Origin: Agelaius tricolor
Taxonomy: Eukaryota > Chordata > Aves > Passeriformes > Icteridae
Reading direction: 5' to 3'
NCBI GenBank assembly: GCA_023055355.1
Contig: JALJCS010000037.1
Coordinates: 5,766,001-5,830,000 of the forward strand
DNA: 64,000 nucleotides
Position numbers and translations under genes: made by a program. The notes under the pieces are model-generated. The model worked only from the letters and a program-made list of their open reading frames with translations. It was not told the origin of the DNA and made no database searches. How positions within the stretch are numbered: position 1 is the first letter of the stretch; each line of letters opens with the position of its first letter. This document shows, piece by piece, positions 8,699-22,526 of the stretch.

Positions 8699-11600
8699 GG
8701 TCTGCGATTTAGAGAATGATGGAATCACTTTGGTTGGAAAAGACCTTGAAGAACATTGAGTCTAAATGTAATTAGCAAACACAACCATCAAGAAATGTTG
8801 TGTTGTCTGAAGAGAACATGGTTTATCAGGTAAGCTTTGCAAGTATTTGTGTCATCACAAGCATGCATGTCCAATGCATTAGATGGGTATATAATAAGAA
8901 ACCTGTGCAAATCAACAGAATGATTCTCAGGGTAGGATATTGGCATGTTTCATCCTTCTTCCCGACTTCTTCCAATGAATTACTTTTACAAAGTAATGAT
9001 TGGAATTGTTACTCTTTTGACGGTTCTTGTTGTATTACTGACATTTTTGGCATAGGAACGCCAAATAGGTTAATTCACCTAGTTTTTCAGATAAAGACCA
9101 AGATTGAGTGTTGCTTAAGCTGGAGGCAGAAATATTTAAATCTTCCAGCCTCCTTCTTAGTACCTAATTTCTCTTACAATATCAGTGCACAATCTTGTCC
9201 CTTAAGGTCCAGCTAGCTCAGTTTATACCAACAGGGTGACTTTAGTAGGGCTCACGTGATGCTGCACACAGAAGCCCTCAGGGTGCACCTCTAGCAGACA
9301 GTAATTCATGCAGTTGGACCATCCCAGTGCTGACTTTGGATCACCAGAAGAGTAGAACTAGAGAGATTTGATGGAGAGCTCTCTGGAGGAAGTGGCCTGA
9401 AGAAGACAGCAGAAATCCCATCTGTGTGTTTGTACAAATAACGTGAATACCATTTACAGGAAAAGATCTTCAAATCGATCTAGCTTTTTCTGCAGATTAT
9501 TTGTCAACTATCTGCATTACATGGACAGTTCCACTGAGCATCTGAAATACAGCTGCGTTTAAGTGGATTGATTCAGGGTTGGAAAGCAGTGAAATAAAGC
9601 TTTTCAGGAATAGCTGACATCCAAGTCCCGCAGAAATTTACCTATTTTTAATGTCCAGATGCTTTTTAAAATAATGGGTGACCATTTAGCTACCTAATAG
9701 CTTTAATCAGAAATACAAAGAAAATTTTAAACTCCCATCTTTTATAGCTTGAATATTTTTCTTTGTTTCTTTCCTGGTTTCCAATTCAGGTCTACAAATC
9801 ATATGATTAGGTAATGAGAACTCATGCTGTATAAAAATATTTCCTGCTATACTTCCAAGTCAAGGCCATGTTTTTCCTGGAACTGTTTAAAAAAATAAAA
9901 TTCTATCTGGATTCTCTCTAGCCCACACTCATCATTATACAAAATCATTTAAATATTATATTTTGACTTTACATGGTGCAATTATATTCAGAAATCCAAG
10001 GCTCTATTGTTAGATTGTTTGTATGGTTTTCTGGCAATTCTAACTTCCCACAACCACTCTTGGCAGCTATATATTTTTGCAGCAAGGCATCACAGGGGTC
10101 TGTGAGAAGTTTTAATGTGAAGCAGAGCTAACATTAAAATACACGTGACATACTCAAAATATTTCACTTCAGAAAGTTACAGTTTGCTTAGATGGAATGA
10201 AATATGAAATAAATGAACCTCACACAACCTTTCTAAATCTTGGAAATCTATTACCTGAACTTTGAGTCAGTTTGCAGGACAGGACTCTGTAGAAATGCAA
10301 ATGTGAAGTCCAAGGAATAGAGCAGAAGGTGTATTGGGCAGGGGTACAGAAGATTGCTCTGAAGGGTGATGTAAGCAAGATTGCATCCTATAAAGATAGC
10401 AGCTGCTTCTGCTGGTGCCAACATAGAGAATTTGCGCCACCAGCCTAGTTTTCTGGGGACATTTGACCTGTACACTCTTGAGGGCTTGTAGATGTGAATG
10501 AATCTGTCCTTTGATCTGTTTTTTTCTTTTCAAAGTCTATGACCTGACTTGCTATTGTGTACTGTACTGTATCGTTTTATGAACAGACATGTTTCATCTG
10601 TTTGAAAGCTGTAGTTGAAAGTGAGCTTGCAATCATGAGTTGGCTGTCAAAAGAATTAATTTTCTGCTTTAAGCAAAATATCAATAGAAACAGTCCATCC
10701 ACTCCTATGATACAGATTCCTTTTGAATTTACAGGGTAATTTGCATCAGTGAGTATCATGCATGTGCAATAAATACACCTTGCTTGGTTTCTAATGATGA
10801 TAATAGTCCTCTTTGTATTACTCTAAGGATTGAACTCACCATCATTATTTTCCTGTTCTCATTGAAGTGTAAAGGAAAAATAGTTTTGCATTAACCAAGG
10901 AGTAAAATGCATGGATTTAGCATCATTCTTGCAAGTAGTCCTCGATTCTGAAAATACCTCTCAGAAGCTGCATCAAATGGGAAAGCTAGACAGATGGCAG
11001 AATGCAGAACCTGCCATTTAGGATCAGGTACAAAATAACACCCAAGAAATTCTTCATGGATGCTGCATAAGTACAAAGACGCCGTTATTTAAAAGAGAAA
11101 AATAGTCAATGTGAAATGTGTTTGATGAATAAAAAGCTATGCTAATCAAGAGACTACAGTGCCAAGTGTGCTACAAGGCTTTTTTGTAATTCACATCATT
11201 CCCAGCATGAAAAAATACTATTTTTATTGTAGATTGCTTAAGAGTGCACAACAGTTTGGAAAAAAGTGCTTTGCTTTTTCTATTCATAGGAACTGTGTAT
11301 CATGGTAAGAGATCCTGTAGACAGGTTTTGGAAAACAATGTTATTTTGAAGATTCATTCCATTCAGAAATACTTCACATGAAAAAATTTGATCTGCTCTC
11401 CATCCTGAAGACTCTTAAAGGAAAATGTCTTTGTTGCATTCTCTTCACACTAGTTCAGGAGCTCAGTCTTACCTGCATTCTAATGCTTTTTTATGTTCCT
11501 GATGGCATGGCTTAGACATCCTTGTCTCCATTACCATCATGATTTCCAGATCAAGTGATGAGAATTTGTCTTCAGGATTGGTGAAGTTAAGTGTCATAAC

Positions 11601-14600
11601 ATTTTTGTCAAGTCAGTTTGAAGGGGTTTTTTTTGCCAAAGGAATCTCTTCCTTCCTAATGAAAACCATTGGCAATAGCAAACCTACTCAGTTTTTCAGT
11701 CAATAAGTCAAATAATACATCTCCACTGTACAAGGTCCTCCCTTTGTTTTTTTTTTCACCAGAAGAAAACTGCTGTTTTCTTCTTCTTCTATCACCTTAG
11801 ACTTACTTTCTTCCAAAATCTTTTTAAACCTTTAGATTTCTCTTTATAGCTAATTACTTTCACAGTGGGCTATAGCATATGTATTTGAAAAGACCATTTG
11901 TACATATCCAAATGGCTTACTTCTATTCTATTAAGAAATGGCTGCACTTCTATTAAGGAAACATAAAGGTGCAGTAATATTTTTTCTTCTACAAAATTTA
12001 AAAACCCCCAACTATTAAAAATGATACCAGCAAATGATGTCTGTAAGACTGAGGCAGGAGGCTTTTTCCAGAACAATGTGCAGTTCTTCCCAATTCTATT
12101 TTTCCCTCCGATTACTTTGTACAAAAATCGTTTTACACAGTCTTCTAATAGTGGCATGTTACTAGTGGGGTAGAGTATTGCCCTGCCAGCATTGGAATTG
12201 ACTCGACTGTAGTTGTGTTCAAATCTGCTGATGAGACAAGGTTTTTTTGCTGAACGCACTTCAGCAAGCAAGAGAGCTTCTTAGTCTTAAGACGCTATGA
12301 GTCCCAGAAGAAGATGAATGAGGTGATGACATGCCTTGTGTTCTGAAGAGAGATCAAAACTTATTTCTGGGGTCACCCCCCCTCTTGGTACAGAAAGCGC
12401 ACAGAGGGCTTTGAAGCAGCACTTTCACCCTCTTTGCATTCACTAGTAAATCGGAGACAGAGCTTGCCCCAAGGTTTGGGCAAAAATACTCTTTTGATGC
12501 AACTCTTCACCAGACAAAATCTCTGGGAAAATTTGCAGTGGCAGAAAGCAAGCCCTTCCTGGGAAATCTACTGAAACGGTTCAGAAGTTACTCCCATTCC
12601 CTGTTGCTAACCTCTGCTGTCTAGCTGTCCGATATGTTTGGGACCATGTTGAAATCATTCTAAACAATGGACTGACGCTGCACTGTTGAGTAAACATAGG
12701 TCTTTTCCATAGGTGTCAGGGAAAAATATTTCTGTTGGTAAAAATGATAGAAAACAATACCAGCATGGCAGAAAAACAATTACATCAATAGAATGAAGAT
12801 GCCCAGAATTCTCCTTTTGAAGTTACACACAGTCAATATTTTCTCAAGAAGGTTGTGAAACTTAATAAGGAGTACAGTCCACGTGACTGGTGCACAAGTT
12901 CATGTCTCCACCTTACAAAATACATATTATTAAAAGAAAAATGTTCTGCCTTGTAGAAAAGTAACCCATTAGGAATTTGATCAAAGATAGGATTAGATCA
13001 AGTATTCCTACAAGACAGTAGTAGTACTAGGAAAAGCCTTTTGGCGTCTATTTAACTACAGGAAACTTGAGAAAGCAGAAGAGTGTCCTTCCCTGCTGCA
13101 AGCTGTACTTCCTATTTGCTAGTGCTGCTTCAACATTGTCTAAAGAAAACTTGCCAAAATAAGACTATTGTATACACGCAACTGTAACTATCCATTCCGC
13201 TCCAGCTAATTTTAACTAGCAAGTATGAGTCACACACTCTAATGGAATATTCTAATGCATAGATAGAGTATACCTTCACTAATAAATGGGGACTCTGGAA
13301 AAAGGACCAAATGCAGATGAATTTCAGGGAAGGAAATTATTGGAGTGCTAACTGCAGTCCCTCGACTTCACAAGAAATGATGCCTGGTAATCCCAACCAG
13401 AAACATCTAGAAATCCATTTTCAAATGGGTTGCATCTATGGTCCTCTGTTCTTCCTATATGAAGAAACTGTGGTTTGAATCAATCTTCAAAATAGTATGC
13501 CTAAAGACCTTAGAAGCCTCCAATTCTTTTCTTTTTTTTTTTTTTTTCCAGAAGCAACTGTCTCAAAACCTTTTTAAAGCTGACATTTTCCCTTAAGATG
13601 CCATATTTTAAAAGAGCACCTTGTCATTTAACAGGGTATTCCAAACATCATTTACAAGTTTAGACTGAAAGTAACACTTTTCCTAGTAATCTTTCCTTTT
13701 TTTGCAGCTCAGTGCTAACATAGGCAGCAAAGAAGAGAACAGACCACAGCTCTTTCTGGAGCATCTTGAACAAATTCCCTTGCTTATGTTCTAATCATTC
13801 ACTTCACCAAAGACCTAATGATGAAGAAAAGGTTGTGGAAGCATTACTAGTAGTGCTACATGGCAATGTACGGGTGTGATTTCTCAAGTAGAATTTGTAT
13901 CACATAGATGATACTTGGCAAACAGCAAATGAAGGGGTTTTCTTCAGCTCTCAGACGGATGTTACATGTCAGTAATTTAATAAAAAGATAACAAGAACAA
14001 GGTTATTTTTTAACATGTGAATTTAATTACACCCCTGCCATGGACATCTGAATCTTATGAATAGACAGTGTCTGATCTAGAAAAAAATAAAGAATTATCA
14101 CAGTTTAAAGAAACATAGGATCATAAACCCTTTGCTGATGGAACGTAGCCTATTCATTGGTTGAAATGAAGCAGGTAGACAGGACATAGGAAATATTGTT
14201 TTGTGGATCAAACATTTATTTTCGAAAGTGATGCTGACAGATAGTGAACTCACCAACTTAGATACTGCACGGTAGATAAGGGTGCATAACTTGCTCCATC
14301 AAGTAATCCCTTGGAGCCATCATCCAAGGGGATTTTCCCCTGCATCTGTGAAAATATGCCTACCTTTTTCACAATACTTCTGCAGCAGCATTGTTAGGCC
14401 TGATCAGCTGCTATGGAGAGTGAATTATCGGCAGCAAGGTGACTGGCCAGGGCAATTTGCTTCAATGGATTTTGATCTCCCGGATATTTTGCAGACCTGC
14501 TTCAGCCCTGCTTGTCAAACACAGCCTTTAAAGGGTGCCAAACAATTGTTAGTCTGTACTGGGCCATATGCTCTTTATTCTCTCCCTCAACTTCTCCATC

Positions 14601-15116
14601 GCCTCTCATCTGTTTCACATGAGCTATGTTCAAGGTCCACTGGCTACTTTTCACAGAATCTTCAGGCCTGATGCAGTAAGAATGATGACTAGAACACAGC
14701 TGGGATCAATTTTCCAGTTTGCATAAAATGCATTCTGCACACAAATCCAATGAGAAGGTGTTCCCCCTATGCCCAGAAAAACCTTCACTAGTACCAGTGT
14801 TCTACGTAAACTGCAACTTAGTCTGAAAGAAAAGCTTTTTTCTGAGAGTGTCTAAGAGCTTTGTACGAAGCACAGATATTTGATATATGCAATTTTGAAT
14901 ACCAGAGGAAAAAGAAAACGGCACAAAGCTTTTAATGGTACTGGTTTTAATTTTAAATTCCATGCACCTTTTCAAAAAGTGTCAGCTCAAATGCCCATCA
15001 ACATATTTTAGTCATCTGTAAGTCAGTATTCATATAAAATGTGATTCAAATCAAAAGAATTTCAAACCTTTCCTCAAAGTTTATATGCCTAGATTTAATA
15101 CTTCTGACACATATTA
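8699..15116. other. AT-rich intergenic or intronic sequence
   Basis: About 6.4 kb with no gene, LTR or LINE that I can recognise. There is a poly-T run near 13530-13547. Open frames here (for example 133 codons at 11870-12271 on the minus strand and 129 codons at 14282-14671) have no splice or start context and no recognisable domain. Confidence 0.5.
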
Positions 15117-15250
15117 GATGAAAGGAAGACTTTTTTTACTGTGGGGGTGCTGGAACACTGGAACAGGTTGCCCAGAGAAGTTGTGGGTGTCCCATCCCTG
15201 AAAGTATTCAAGGTCAGGTTGGATGGGGCTTTGAGCAGCAACACAGGAGA
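15117..15250 (+). mobile_element. CR1 LINE fragment
   Basis: A short plus-strand piece with the CR1 3'-region wording: AACAGGTTGCCCAGAGAAG, TTCAAGGTCAGGTTGGATG, GGCTTTGAGCA. It is 5'- and 3'-truncated and ancient in appearance. Confidence 0.8.
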
Positions 15251-16704
15251 CTCTTGATGGTAGAGAAACAAAGTTGGAACCTAGAAGAAACTCAGATTGA
15301 AGTATAGGAGCAAGTTTTCCCTCAGCTCTTGGGGTAAAATCAAAGTGTTACAACATTACCTTGATCTGTGATTTTCACTACTGTAACAGGTTAATGAAAA
15401 CTATGCAGAAGATAGCAAATTTTAAAAGAGAGAAGAATTACAGCATAAAATACATGGGATGGGTTTCTACACGGGACAAAATCTCTGTATTTCAACACTT
15501 CCTCATGTTAGGATTTCATGAAGTGCCAAAGAAGGTGTTCATCATCTGCTATGCTGACCTCTGTGTGGGCCTAGGTGTGTGTGGAAGGGGGGCATGTGAA
15601 GGGGAGTGTGTATCTTTGCTTAACACTTGTTGTGGCAGATTCATGCCTCAGCTCCATCATTTCTTTTAGAAACTTCACAGAGAGTGGATATGAAGTTTAA
15701 TATCAACAAGAGATCAATTCCCAAATCATCCATTTTACCCTACCTTATAAATCATATGCTTTGTTGCATATTTTATCAAATAGACTTTCAAGCCACATGG
15801 AGAAATGAGAATGTGGAGAATCCCTCCAATGTCTTGCAACTTTTATGCAAATAGAGTTTCAAGAAAGGAAAATTCTTTTAAAATACATCTGGGACAGGCA
15901 TGATGGTGGTGTCAAGCTGTTGGGGTTTTTGTTGCTGGGAGAAGTTGTACAAAAGGATTGGTTTTTACATTGACTAGTTACTGAATCAAGTGCATGAATA
16001 CATTGGAAATTCAACTGGGGGTTCCTTTTTCTACCAGATTACTTCTAGAACGAGCTTGCAGACTGAAGCTGACTCTTTTGCTCTCTTTTTGTTTCTTACC
16101 TATTTTCTTGGCTTCTTTACCACTATCTACACAATTTTGGAACTTTTTTCCCAACTAAAATTGTTTCATAGTCTGATAATTAGGATACATTTTTTACAAG
16201 GAATTTTTAAAAATCTTTGCTTGAGTTAAGAAGGTTAAGGACTAAGGTCTTTTTCTTACCTCATCAATATTGCGATGGAATTGATAAATAAAGACTAACT
16301 CTTTCTTTTTTATTTTCAACCCAAGTAGATAGTTCCCATACATTAATACATTTTGTGGACCAATATTTGCCATTCTGATGTAAGTTGTCCCTTCTTAACA
16401 ATATACATTCTGTGACTATGTTGACAACACTCTTGGTGAAGATCCTAATTGGTCTTAAACACACATAGGGAGAAATTTGCTCAGCCAGTGTCAGTCTTAA
16501 GCATGCCTATCAGAAGATCTTTCTATAGCTGGGGAATTTTCCCGTGAAAGGGATTCAGTTATGGAAGAGACACTTATCCCAGAGTTTTGCATTCTTCTTG
16601 AGCACTACTTAAGGAACTTAGATCCCATGTCCATTTGGATCTCTCTCTGCACAGATCTTTGTCATGCCAGTGCTTGAAATGCATCTCTAAGAGAATTCAC
16701 TAGC
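15251..16704. other. Unannotated AT-rich sequence
   Basis: Nothing recognisable between two CR1 fragments. There is a short G/T-rich stretch around 15560-15620. No exon signal was found. Confidence 0.5.
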
Positions 16705-17470
16705 ACAGAATGAACGAGAGTGGAAGGCGTCAGTGGGGCTCACCAGGTCCAACCCCCCTGCTTAAACCAGGATACCTAGAGCCTCTTGCCCAGGATTATA
16801 TCTGGGTGTACTTTTAATGTCTTCAAAGATCCAGGCTCCACCATCTTTCTGGGCAGTCTGTGCCGTGGTTCAGTCGCCCTCACAGTAAAAAATCATTTGG
16901 TGATGTGCAGAGGCAATCTCCTGTATTTCAGTGTGTGCCTACTGCCTCTTGTCTTTTCACTGAGCATCCTTGAAAAGACACTGGTTCCCTCCTCTTTGCA
17001 CACTTCTGGGATGTATGTGTGCTGCCACGTAGATAAATGTCCAAAACCTTCCTGAAGCCCAGGCAGACAATATTCCCTTCATCTACCGGGCAAGTTGATT
17101 CATCAGAGGAGTTTAAAAAGTTGTTCAGCATCAAGTTCCCCTGGTAAATCCATGCTGACTATGTTATTTTGTCCTCCTTCATGTGCCTGGCAATGCTTTC
17201 CAGCAATAGCTGCTCCATCAACTTCCTGGGGATAAAAATGACGCTGGCTGGCTGGCTTGTACTTTTCCAAGTCCTCCTAGTTGCCTTTTTCCAAGATGGG
17301 TGACATTTGCTTTCATCCAGTCTTTGGGCACTTTCCTCAGTCACTATGATCCATCAAAAATCATTAGGAGTGGCCTCAGAATAACATCTGCTAACACCCT
17401 TGAGACCTGTGGCTGCATCTCAACAGGGCCTGTGGACTTCATGGAATACATACCAATTCAGTGACTATGC
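16705..17470 (-). mobile_element. CR1 LINE fragment (minus)
   Basis: Read on the minus strand this is the reverse-transcriptase 3' end and 3' UTR of a CR1 element. The plus-strand reading contains CACCAGGTCCAACCCCCCTG at the left, then the CAAAGATCCAGGCTCCACC and CTTCCTGAAGCCCAGGCAG portions that are common in CR1. It is heavily mutated with no open RT frame. Confidence 0.75.
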
Positions 17471-18806
17471 CCATAAAAGTTTGCAAGGGATAACAGAACA
17501 TATTAACAGCTACCTGAAGAGTGAGTGAAAAACTATGGAAGCAATCCAAAAGGACAAAGACTTGAGTTCCCTTTTCAGACAAAGCATCCTATCGTGGAGC
17601 TGAGCAGCTTTAGATCTAGGGAAGCTTCCCCTCTGAAAGGATGCAGAAGACATTCTTTTACCCGTATCCACTAATAAAATGTATTGACCATTCACTTGCA
17701 ATACAAAAAAACTAAATTCTTTCCAAAATTGTTGCCGCCTAACTAGACAATCATGTACTGGCTGCGTATTCCCCTAACAGATGACAGCACCTGCTTGATG
17801 CCTCTTATGCCTACAAACTATTTGAATTAGGTCATTTGAGTGGGGATTACTGGTCTGGGAACTTTCTTTCTGATGAATTTGGAATATTTACTGAAGCAAG
17901 GACCTGAAGATGAAAACTTCATTTCCCATCAGTGCACTTTAACATCCACGGCTGTAATGCCATCGTTTCTCACCAACTGAGTCAAGAATTTATGACTACA
18001 AAGTGAATCAGCTCCAAAAGGAAAGATAAAGGCTGGAAAACATTCTCTCTTGGTAAAGCAAATGAAGTGACTAAATTCTAATCACTCGCTGGCCTAAAGC
18101 TTCAAGGAGGGGGAGGTGGACCAGGTTTCCTTCCACTGCCGTTCTCTTTGTCACCTCAGTGTTTTATAGGGGTATGCAGACATTCAGAAAGAGAGCTTTG
18201 CTGAATTCATAAAATTCAGTCTTAAAAAATAACTTGAGAGCAGCTGAAATGAAAAGAACAAATAAAATGCAATTAATTCCACGGAAGCTTGAAATGATTA
18301 TTTCTTCATTTTGCATTTGAGGATGTATATTGTGTGAGTTTGTCTTGTATTGTTCTACAGGTTTTCTAACTGTCACACCTTTCTTTATGAATGGACTGTC
18401 CTTTCCTAAATACTCTCATATGGAGGAACATGCTTCTGATAAGAAGAGCACTAGGGTGTCTTTACTTGACCTTTTATTTTTACTGATGTTTGCTCCTTGG
18501 GAATGAATGGGGTTTTTCAATTGAAATGTCTTACTATTGCTCCCACAGGATAAGCCACAGACTCTTCTGCTCAGAGCTGTCACTAGTCAGCTATTCTCCT
18601 AAACGATTCTCTGCAGTTGAACACTACTTATCTTTGCCGTGTTTCTTCAACTCACTTGCAAGTCATTCATGCGCTACCTTATTGTGAGAATTGCTTGGTT
18701 TGAAGATGATTTAAAAGGGTATGAGAATACTTTTGTGCCTCTGCTATAAGGATGCTTTTCAAATCCACACAAACTTCCTGCAAATGCAAAAGCATTCATC
18801 CTGTAT
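17471..18806. other. Unannotated AT-rich sequence
   Basis: I see no gene, LTR or LINE here. Open frames are short and lack context. Confidence 0.5.
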
Positions 18807-19345
18807 TGTCCTAGGCTACAATATAAAAATGTTTTCTGCTCCCAACCTCAAGAGCTGCTGAAACCGGGAGGGGCATCGTTTTTTCCTTATCTCCTTATCT
18901 CTTAACGGGGCCATCCATGTCTTGCCACATGATTCAGAGATGACTCCCTCCAGGAGCCATTTCTGTTTAAAGGCTAATCAAGGAACCACCGCATGACTCA
19001 GAACAATTTGAGCCCATTGCAAGATGCTCTGCCCAGGGGGCAGGAGCTAAGCATCCCCAGCTGGATATAATCTGAGTTTTGGGACACCACAAGCAGTCTT
19101 TCCACTGGCTTCCTAGAGGAACGGCCACCCTCACCCACTGGTCTTCAGAGGACAAGAGCTACCAGATGGTTTCTACAGGATCACCACTTCAACAAGGCCA
19201 TTTCATCCGGACTGCTGCCACCACCCTAACTAGCAGGGTGACAGGTTGTATTCTGTCCGTGGTTTTTCTTTTGTATTATTGCATGTATTTGGTTTTTCCC
19301 CTTTTCCTAATAAATTGTATTTCTGACTTGGAGTCTTGCTGCCAT
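18807..19345 (+). mobile_element. ERVL-like solo LTR (right end approximate)
   Basis: It starts TGTCCTAGGCTAC. It contains a run of LTR-like sequence with GGATATAATCTGAG (TATA-like, near 19062), then an AATAAA at 19309-19314 followed by a T-rich/GT-rich downstream region. The wording around GACAAGAGCTACCAGATGG and CACCCTAACTAGCAGG is that of a widespread songbird LTR. I could not place the 3' end or a target-site duplication. Confidence 0.6.
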
Positions 19346-20440
19346 GCTGGATTTCTTCAGACCGACTAGCTCCTGACACCAACAGCCAGAGTGGGCTGCC
19401 CCCAGAAAGCTGGCGAATCCAGGGTGCAGCTGTAGGGCACAGCTGCTCTATGGCACAGGTGGACTGCATTGGGGATAGGACTGCGCCGAGGGCGGGGACA
19501 AGGAACAGGGAGAGGTCTTCTGCATGTTTTCCAAAGGAGTTTCTTCCCTGGAGGGTCAGGGACACAAAGACACTGACCCAAATGCATACATCAACTTAGA
19601 AATGGGGAGAGGTCCCAGAGGAGGATACAATCTTGAACACACTGGGAGCAACTGGGGGTGGACCACAAGGCGGGGAATACAATGTTTAAACCAATAGGGG
19701 ACTACAGGGGAGGAGAATAACTTAAACAAACCAATGGGGTTTTGAAGAGTATAAAATTGATAGGGAAGTTTCTAGAGAAAGGGGCAGGCTTGGGGAGGGA
19801 TTGACATTCAGTGGGAGGAGGAAAAGGGAAGAAAAGGGCAGGTCTTTGGGGAGATGGACAACTAGGGCAAAAACTAACAACATGGGGGGGAAGGAACAAT
19901 CCCTTAATAATAAAATATGCTCCAACAGCACAAAACAGGAAGTATTATCAAACTGACTACTCAAACTGCATTACAATCAAAAACACACACTGCAACAGCG
20001 ACAGCATCTCTTGCTGGTTTTGCTTTCAAACCAGAAGAGGTGCCAACCAGAAAATTAGCAAACTTAAAAGTTAACTGGCCGCAGTTTTGATTTCCTTCTT
20101 AAATATATTACTGCTTGTCTAATTGGCTTAGCAGCATGTCTGTTCTTAGTGCCAAGCAGGGATTCACTTTGCCAGGCATGGAGGAAGCTTCTAGGAGCTT
20201 TTCACAAAAGATTCACTTCTGTGGCTGGCTTCTTCCCTCCCCACCAAAAACCAAGCCATGCAAAACCAACACCTTAACTAATCCCTAGTACTTAGTACGC
20301 ATCCAATAATTCCTTTTAAACTATACTTTACATTTTTTACCAAATGCCCTGAAAAGAAATGGATGCATAATATTGATCAAAATAGTTCCAGTTCAATAGA
20401 AATACTGGGTCATGCAACTCTGGTTTACATCACTATTTTT
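19346..20440. other. Unassigned, possibly LTR-derived sequence
   Basis: Around 19660-19760, read on the minus strand, there are two CCAAT-type boxes and a TATA-like stretch (plus strand AACCAATAGG, AACCAATGGG, GTATAAAATTG), which look like the U3 of a minus-strand LTR. There are no clear ends and no coding signal. The remainder is ordinary AT-rich sequence. Confidence 0.35.
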
Positions 20441-20447
20441 TGTACAA

Positions 20448-20887
20448 TCAACAGGAGCTTTTTTCGCCTCTAAAGAAATGTTTCCCGATGGTTTGGATCA
20501 GAAGATCCAGTATTGCCATTGTGAGATTTTTGTTTTGAAGGCCATAGGCTGTGCTCAGTGTTTTGGGTATATTCTTTGTTGTGCCTTGCATATATTTTGG
20601 ATAGAAAGCCAGTAGAGATGATGTCCTTGCTGCAGTAGCCATGCTAAATAAGGCAGAGCGTCTGGCTGATGTACTGGAGCTGTAGACTATCCACCAGTCG
20701 CCCAGGGCGGTGAGGATCTCTAAAGGAATATAATAGTGGCTATGCTCTGGAAGTTTTACAGAGAGAAAGAGCCTCATAGCTCTAATGATGTGTCTCCTGG
20801 AGTTCTGAAGAATATGTTGTAAAGAAGAAGGCTGCTGTCTTTCGCAACAATCTTCCGTGCATTCAAGAGGATAATTTAACTTCTTGT
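20448..20887 (-). CDS. Candidate terminal exon of an unrecognised gene
   Basis: On the minus strand a good acceptor (TTTCTTTCATTCTCAG) is followed at 20887 by an open frame of about 146 codons that ends in a stop at 20448. It starts DKKLNYPLECTEDCCER. A stretch around PSSLQHILQNSRRHIIRAM followed by IPLEILTALGDW is faintly like a SOCS box, but the match is too weak to name. No upstream exon was found. It is one of the longest open frames outside retroviral and low-complexity sequence. It could still be chance. Confidence 0.28.
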
Positions 20888-20945
20888 CTGAGAATGAAAG
20901 AAATATTAGTAGTAATGAGTTCTTTTTTCTCTGTCGGTGCATCAC

Positions 20946-21920
20946 TGATTGAGTTTGGGTAGGTTACATTTTATTTCTTTTTTTTCTTTAAATATTACAT
21001 CGTAAGGTGTTCCAAATTCCCAAATTCTGCTTCACTTTATTTTGTAGGCCAGACTGGTTCATCTTCTCTCGGCTCTATTATTGCAGACCATATCTGAATG
21101 AATTTTTTTTTTTTCATTTTGAACATTATTAGATGATGTATGAACAGAACACTTTATTTATCATTATTTTACCAGTTTGGAAGGAAATAGAGAATTTTTA
21201 AGAAAATGACGCAACTCCACTTGTGGTTTTCAATGGAAGAGAAGAATAACAATGTCCTACATTCGCAGCATTGTTTGCAGTCATATTGCAGCTAGTTTCC
21301 AGCAACTTAGGTCAGGTTCTGGAAGCAGGCACCCATGATAGTATAGAAGTCTAAGCAGTTTCATTTTGGCGGCTTTTCTTGAACAATAGCTAATATGTCT
21401 CAACATTGTGCTGAATCTTGTTGTACAGACTCTTCTTTTGAGGTCTGAACTCCTTGCTGGACTACTGTATCTCAGAATCAGCTACAGTAAACCTGTGTTT
21501 CCTTATAGCTTTAAGAATTTGGTTCTAATCTATAAAAGCAAGAAAAGGTTGCCATATTAATACAAGAGAAAGAAAGTGTTAGGAAAGCAGTTAATGGCAT
21601 GGGGTTTTTTCCTACAAATTGGAGCAGAGATTTAGTTGTTTGATGGGTTTTTTTTTTGTTTCTCAATGGAATTTTAGAAGTGGTTGGGAAAGAAAGTGTG
21701 GATTTTTCAGGTTTGCCTTGAAAGAAGAATAACAGGGGAAACTGTTGAAAAGAATTAATCCAGAACTCTATGCCTTTCATACAGAGTTTCAGAAGTGAAA
21801 AGCAGGAAGAGACAGTCCAGACAAGATGATTGAATAGAATGAATTCAAAATAGCTTTCTTTTCCCTCTGAATTCCAGCTCTAAACCTTATTAATATTAAG
21901 GTATTAATAGGAAATACATC
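20946..21920. other. Unannotated AT-rich sequence
   Basis: Short A and T runs only. I see no gene or mobile element up to the LTR at 21921. Confidence 0.5.
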
Positions 21921-22521
21921 TGTCCTAGGGTGACGTTATGATGCTTGTATCCCCATTCATGTGTTCTGTGAATGTTGGATATTATGTTCTGTACCTTTAA
22001 GACTGGCTCTGAAGAGGGAATGTTTTGTTTTGGTTTTCTTATCAGCCTGGCGGGACACAGAGACTGCAGCTTTTGCTTTTCCTGCTTTTGCTTTTCGCTT
22101 TGCTCTCTCTCACTCTTGCTTGCTTCGCTTCTGCTTGCTTTTGCTCATTAGCTAGTTTAGCTAAACTGTCCATATTTCTTCCTGGACCATTTCTCCTTTC
22201 CTTTTACTGACCATTTTGAACCTGCTCCGGACTGGGACCTGGGAAACACCGAGAGTTTGCACCTTGTGGCCTGCAGCAGCTGGCCCAGCTCTGGAGGGAC
22301 TGAGAAGAGAGTGAGCACCCCCCCAAGAGAGACTTTCTGAATTTGTCATCTTTTTCAGAGCGGTGTCATCTGGAATTGTTCCTTTTGCGTGCTGGGGGGT
22401 GCTGTGCCTATTAAATAAACAGGTTCGTTCCACTTCTCTCTGAGGAATCCTTCCCGAACCAGTTGCGGGGAGGGGGCCCTAATTTGGAAATTCTCCTCCA
22501 AATTTGCCCTAAACCAGGACA
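21921..22521 (+). mobile_element. Solo LTR (family B), uninterrupted
   Basis: A 601-bp LTR starting TGTCCTAGGGTGACG and ending CTAAACCAGGACA, flanked by ACATC on both sides (21916-21920 and 22522-22526). It carries a pyrimidine-rich promoter region and an AATAAACAGG poly-A signal near 22417. It is the cleanest representative in the window and was used to define the family. The terminal TGTCCT...AGGACA is a short inverted repeat, as usual for LTRs. Confidence 0.9.
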
Positions 22522-22526
22522 ACATC

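Noticed and set aside
11870..12271. 133-codon minus-strand open frame
   Set aside because: No recognisable family, no acceptor or donor at its ends, and it sits in AT-rich sequence with similar chance frames nearby.
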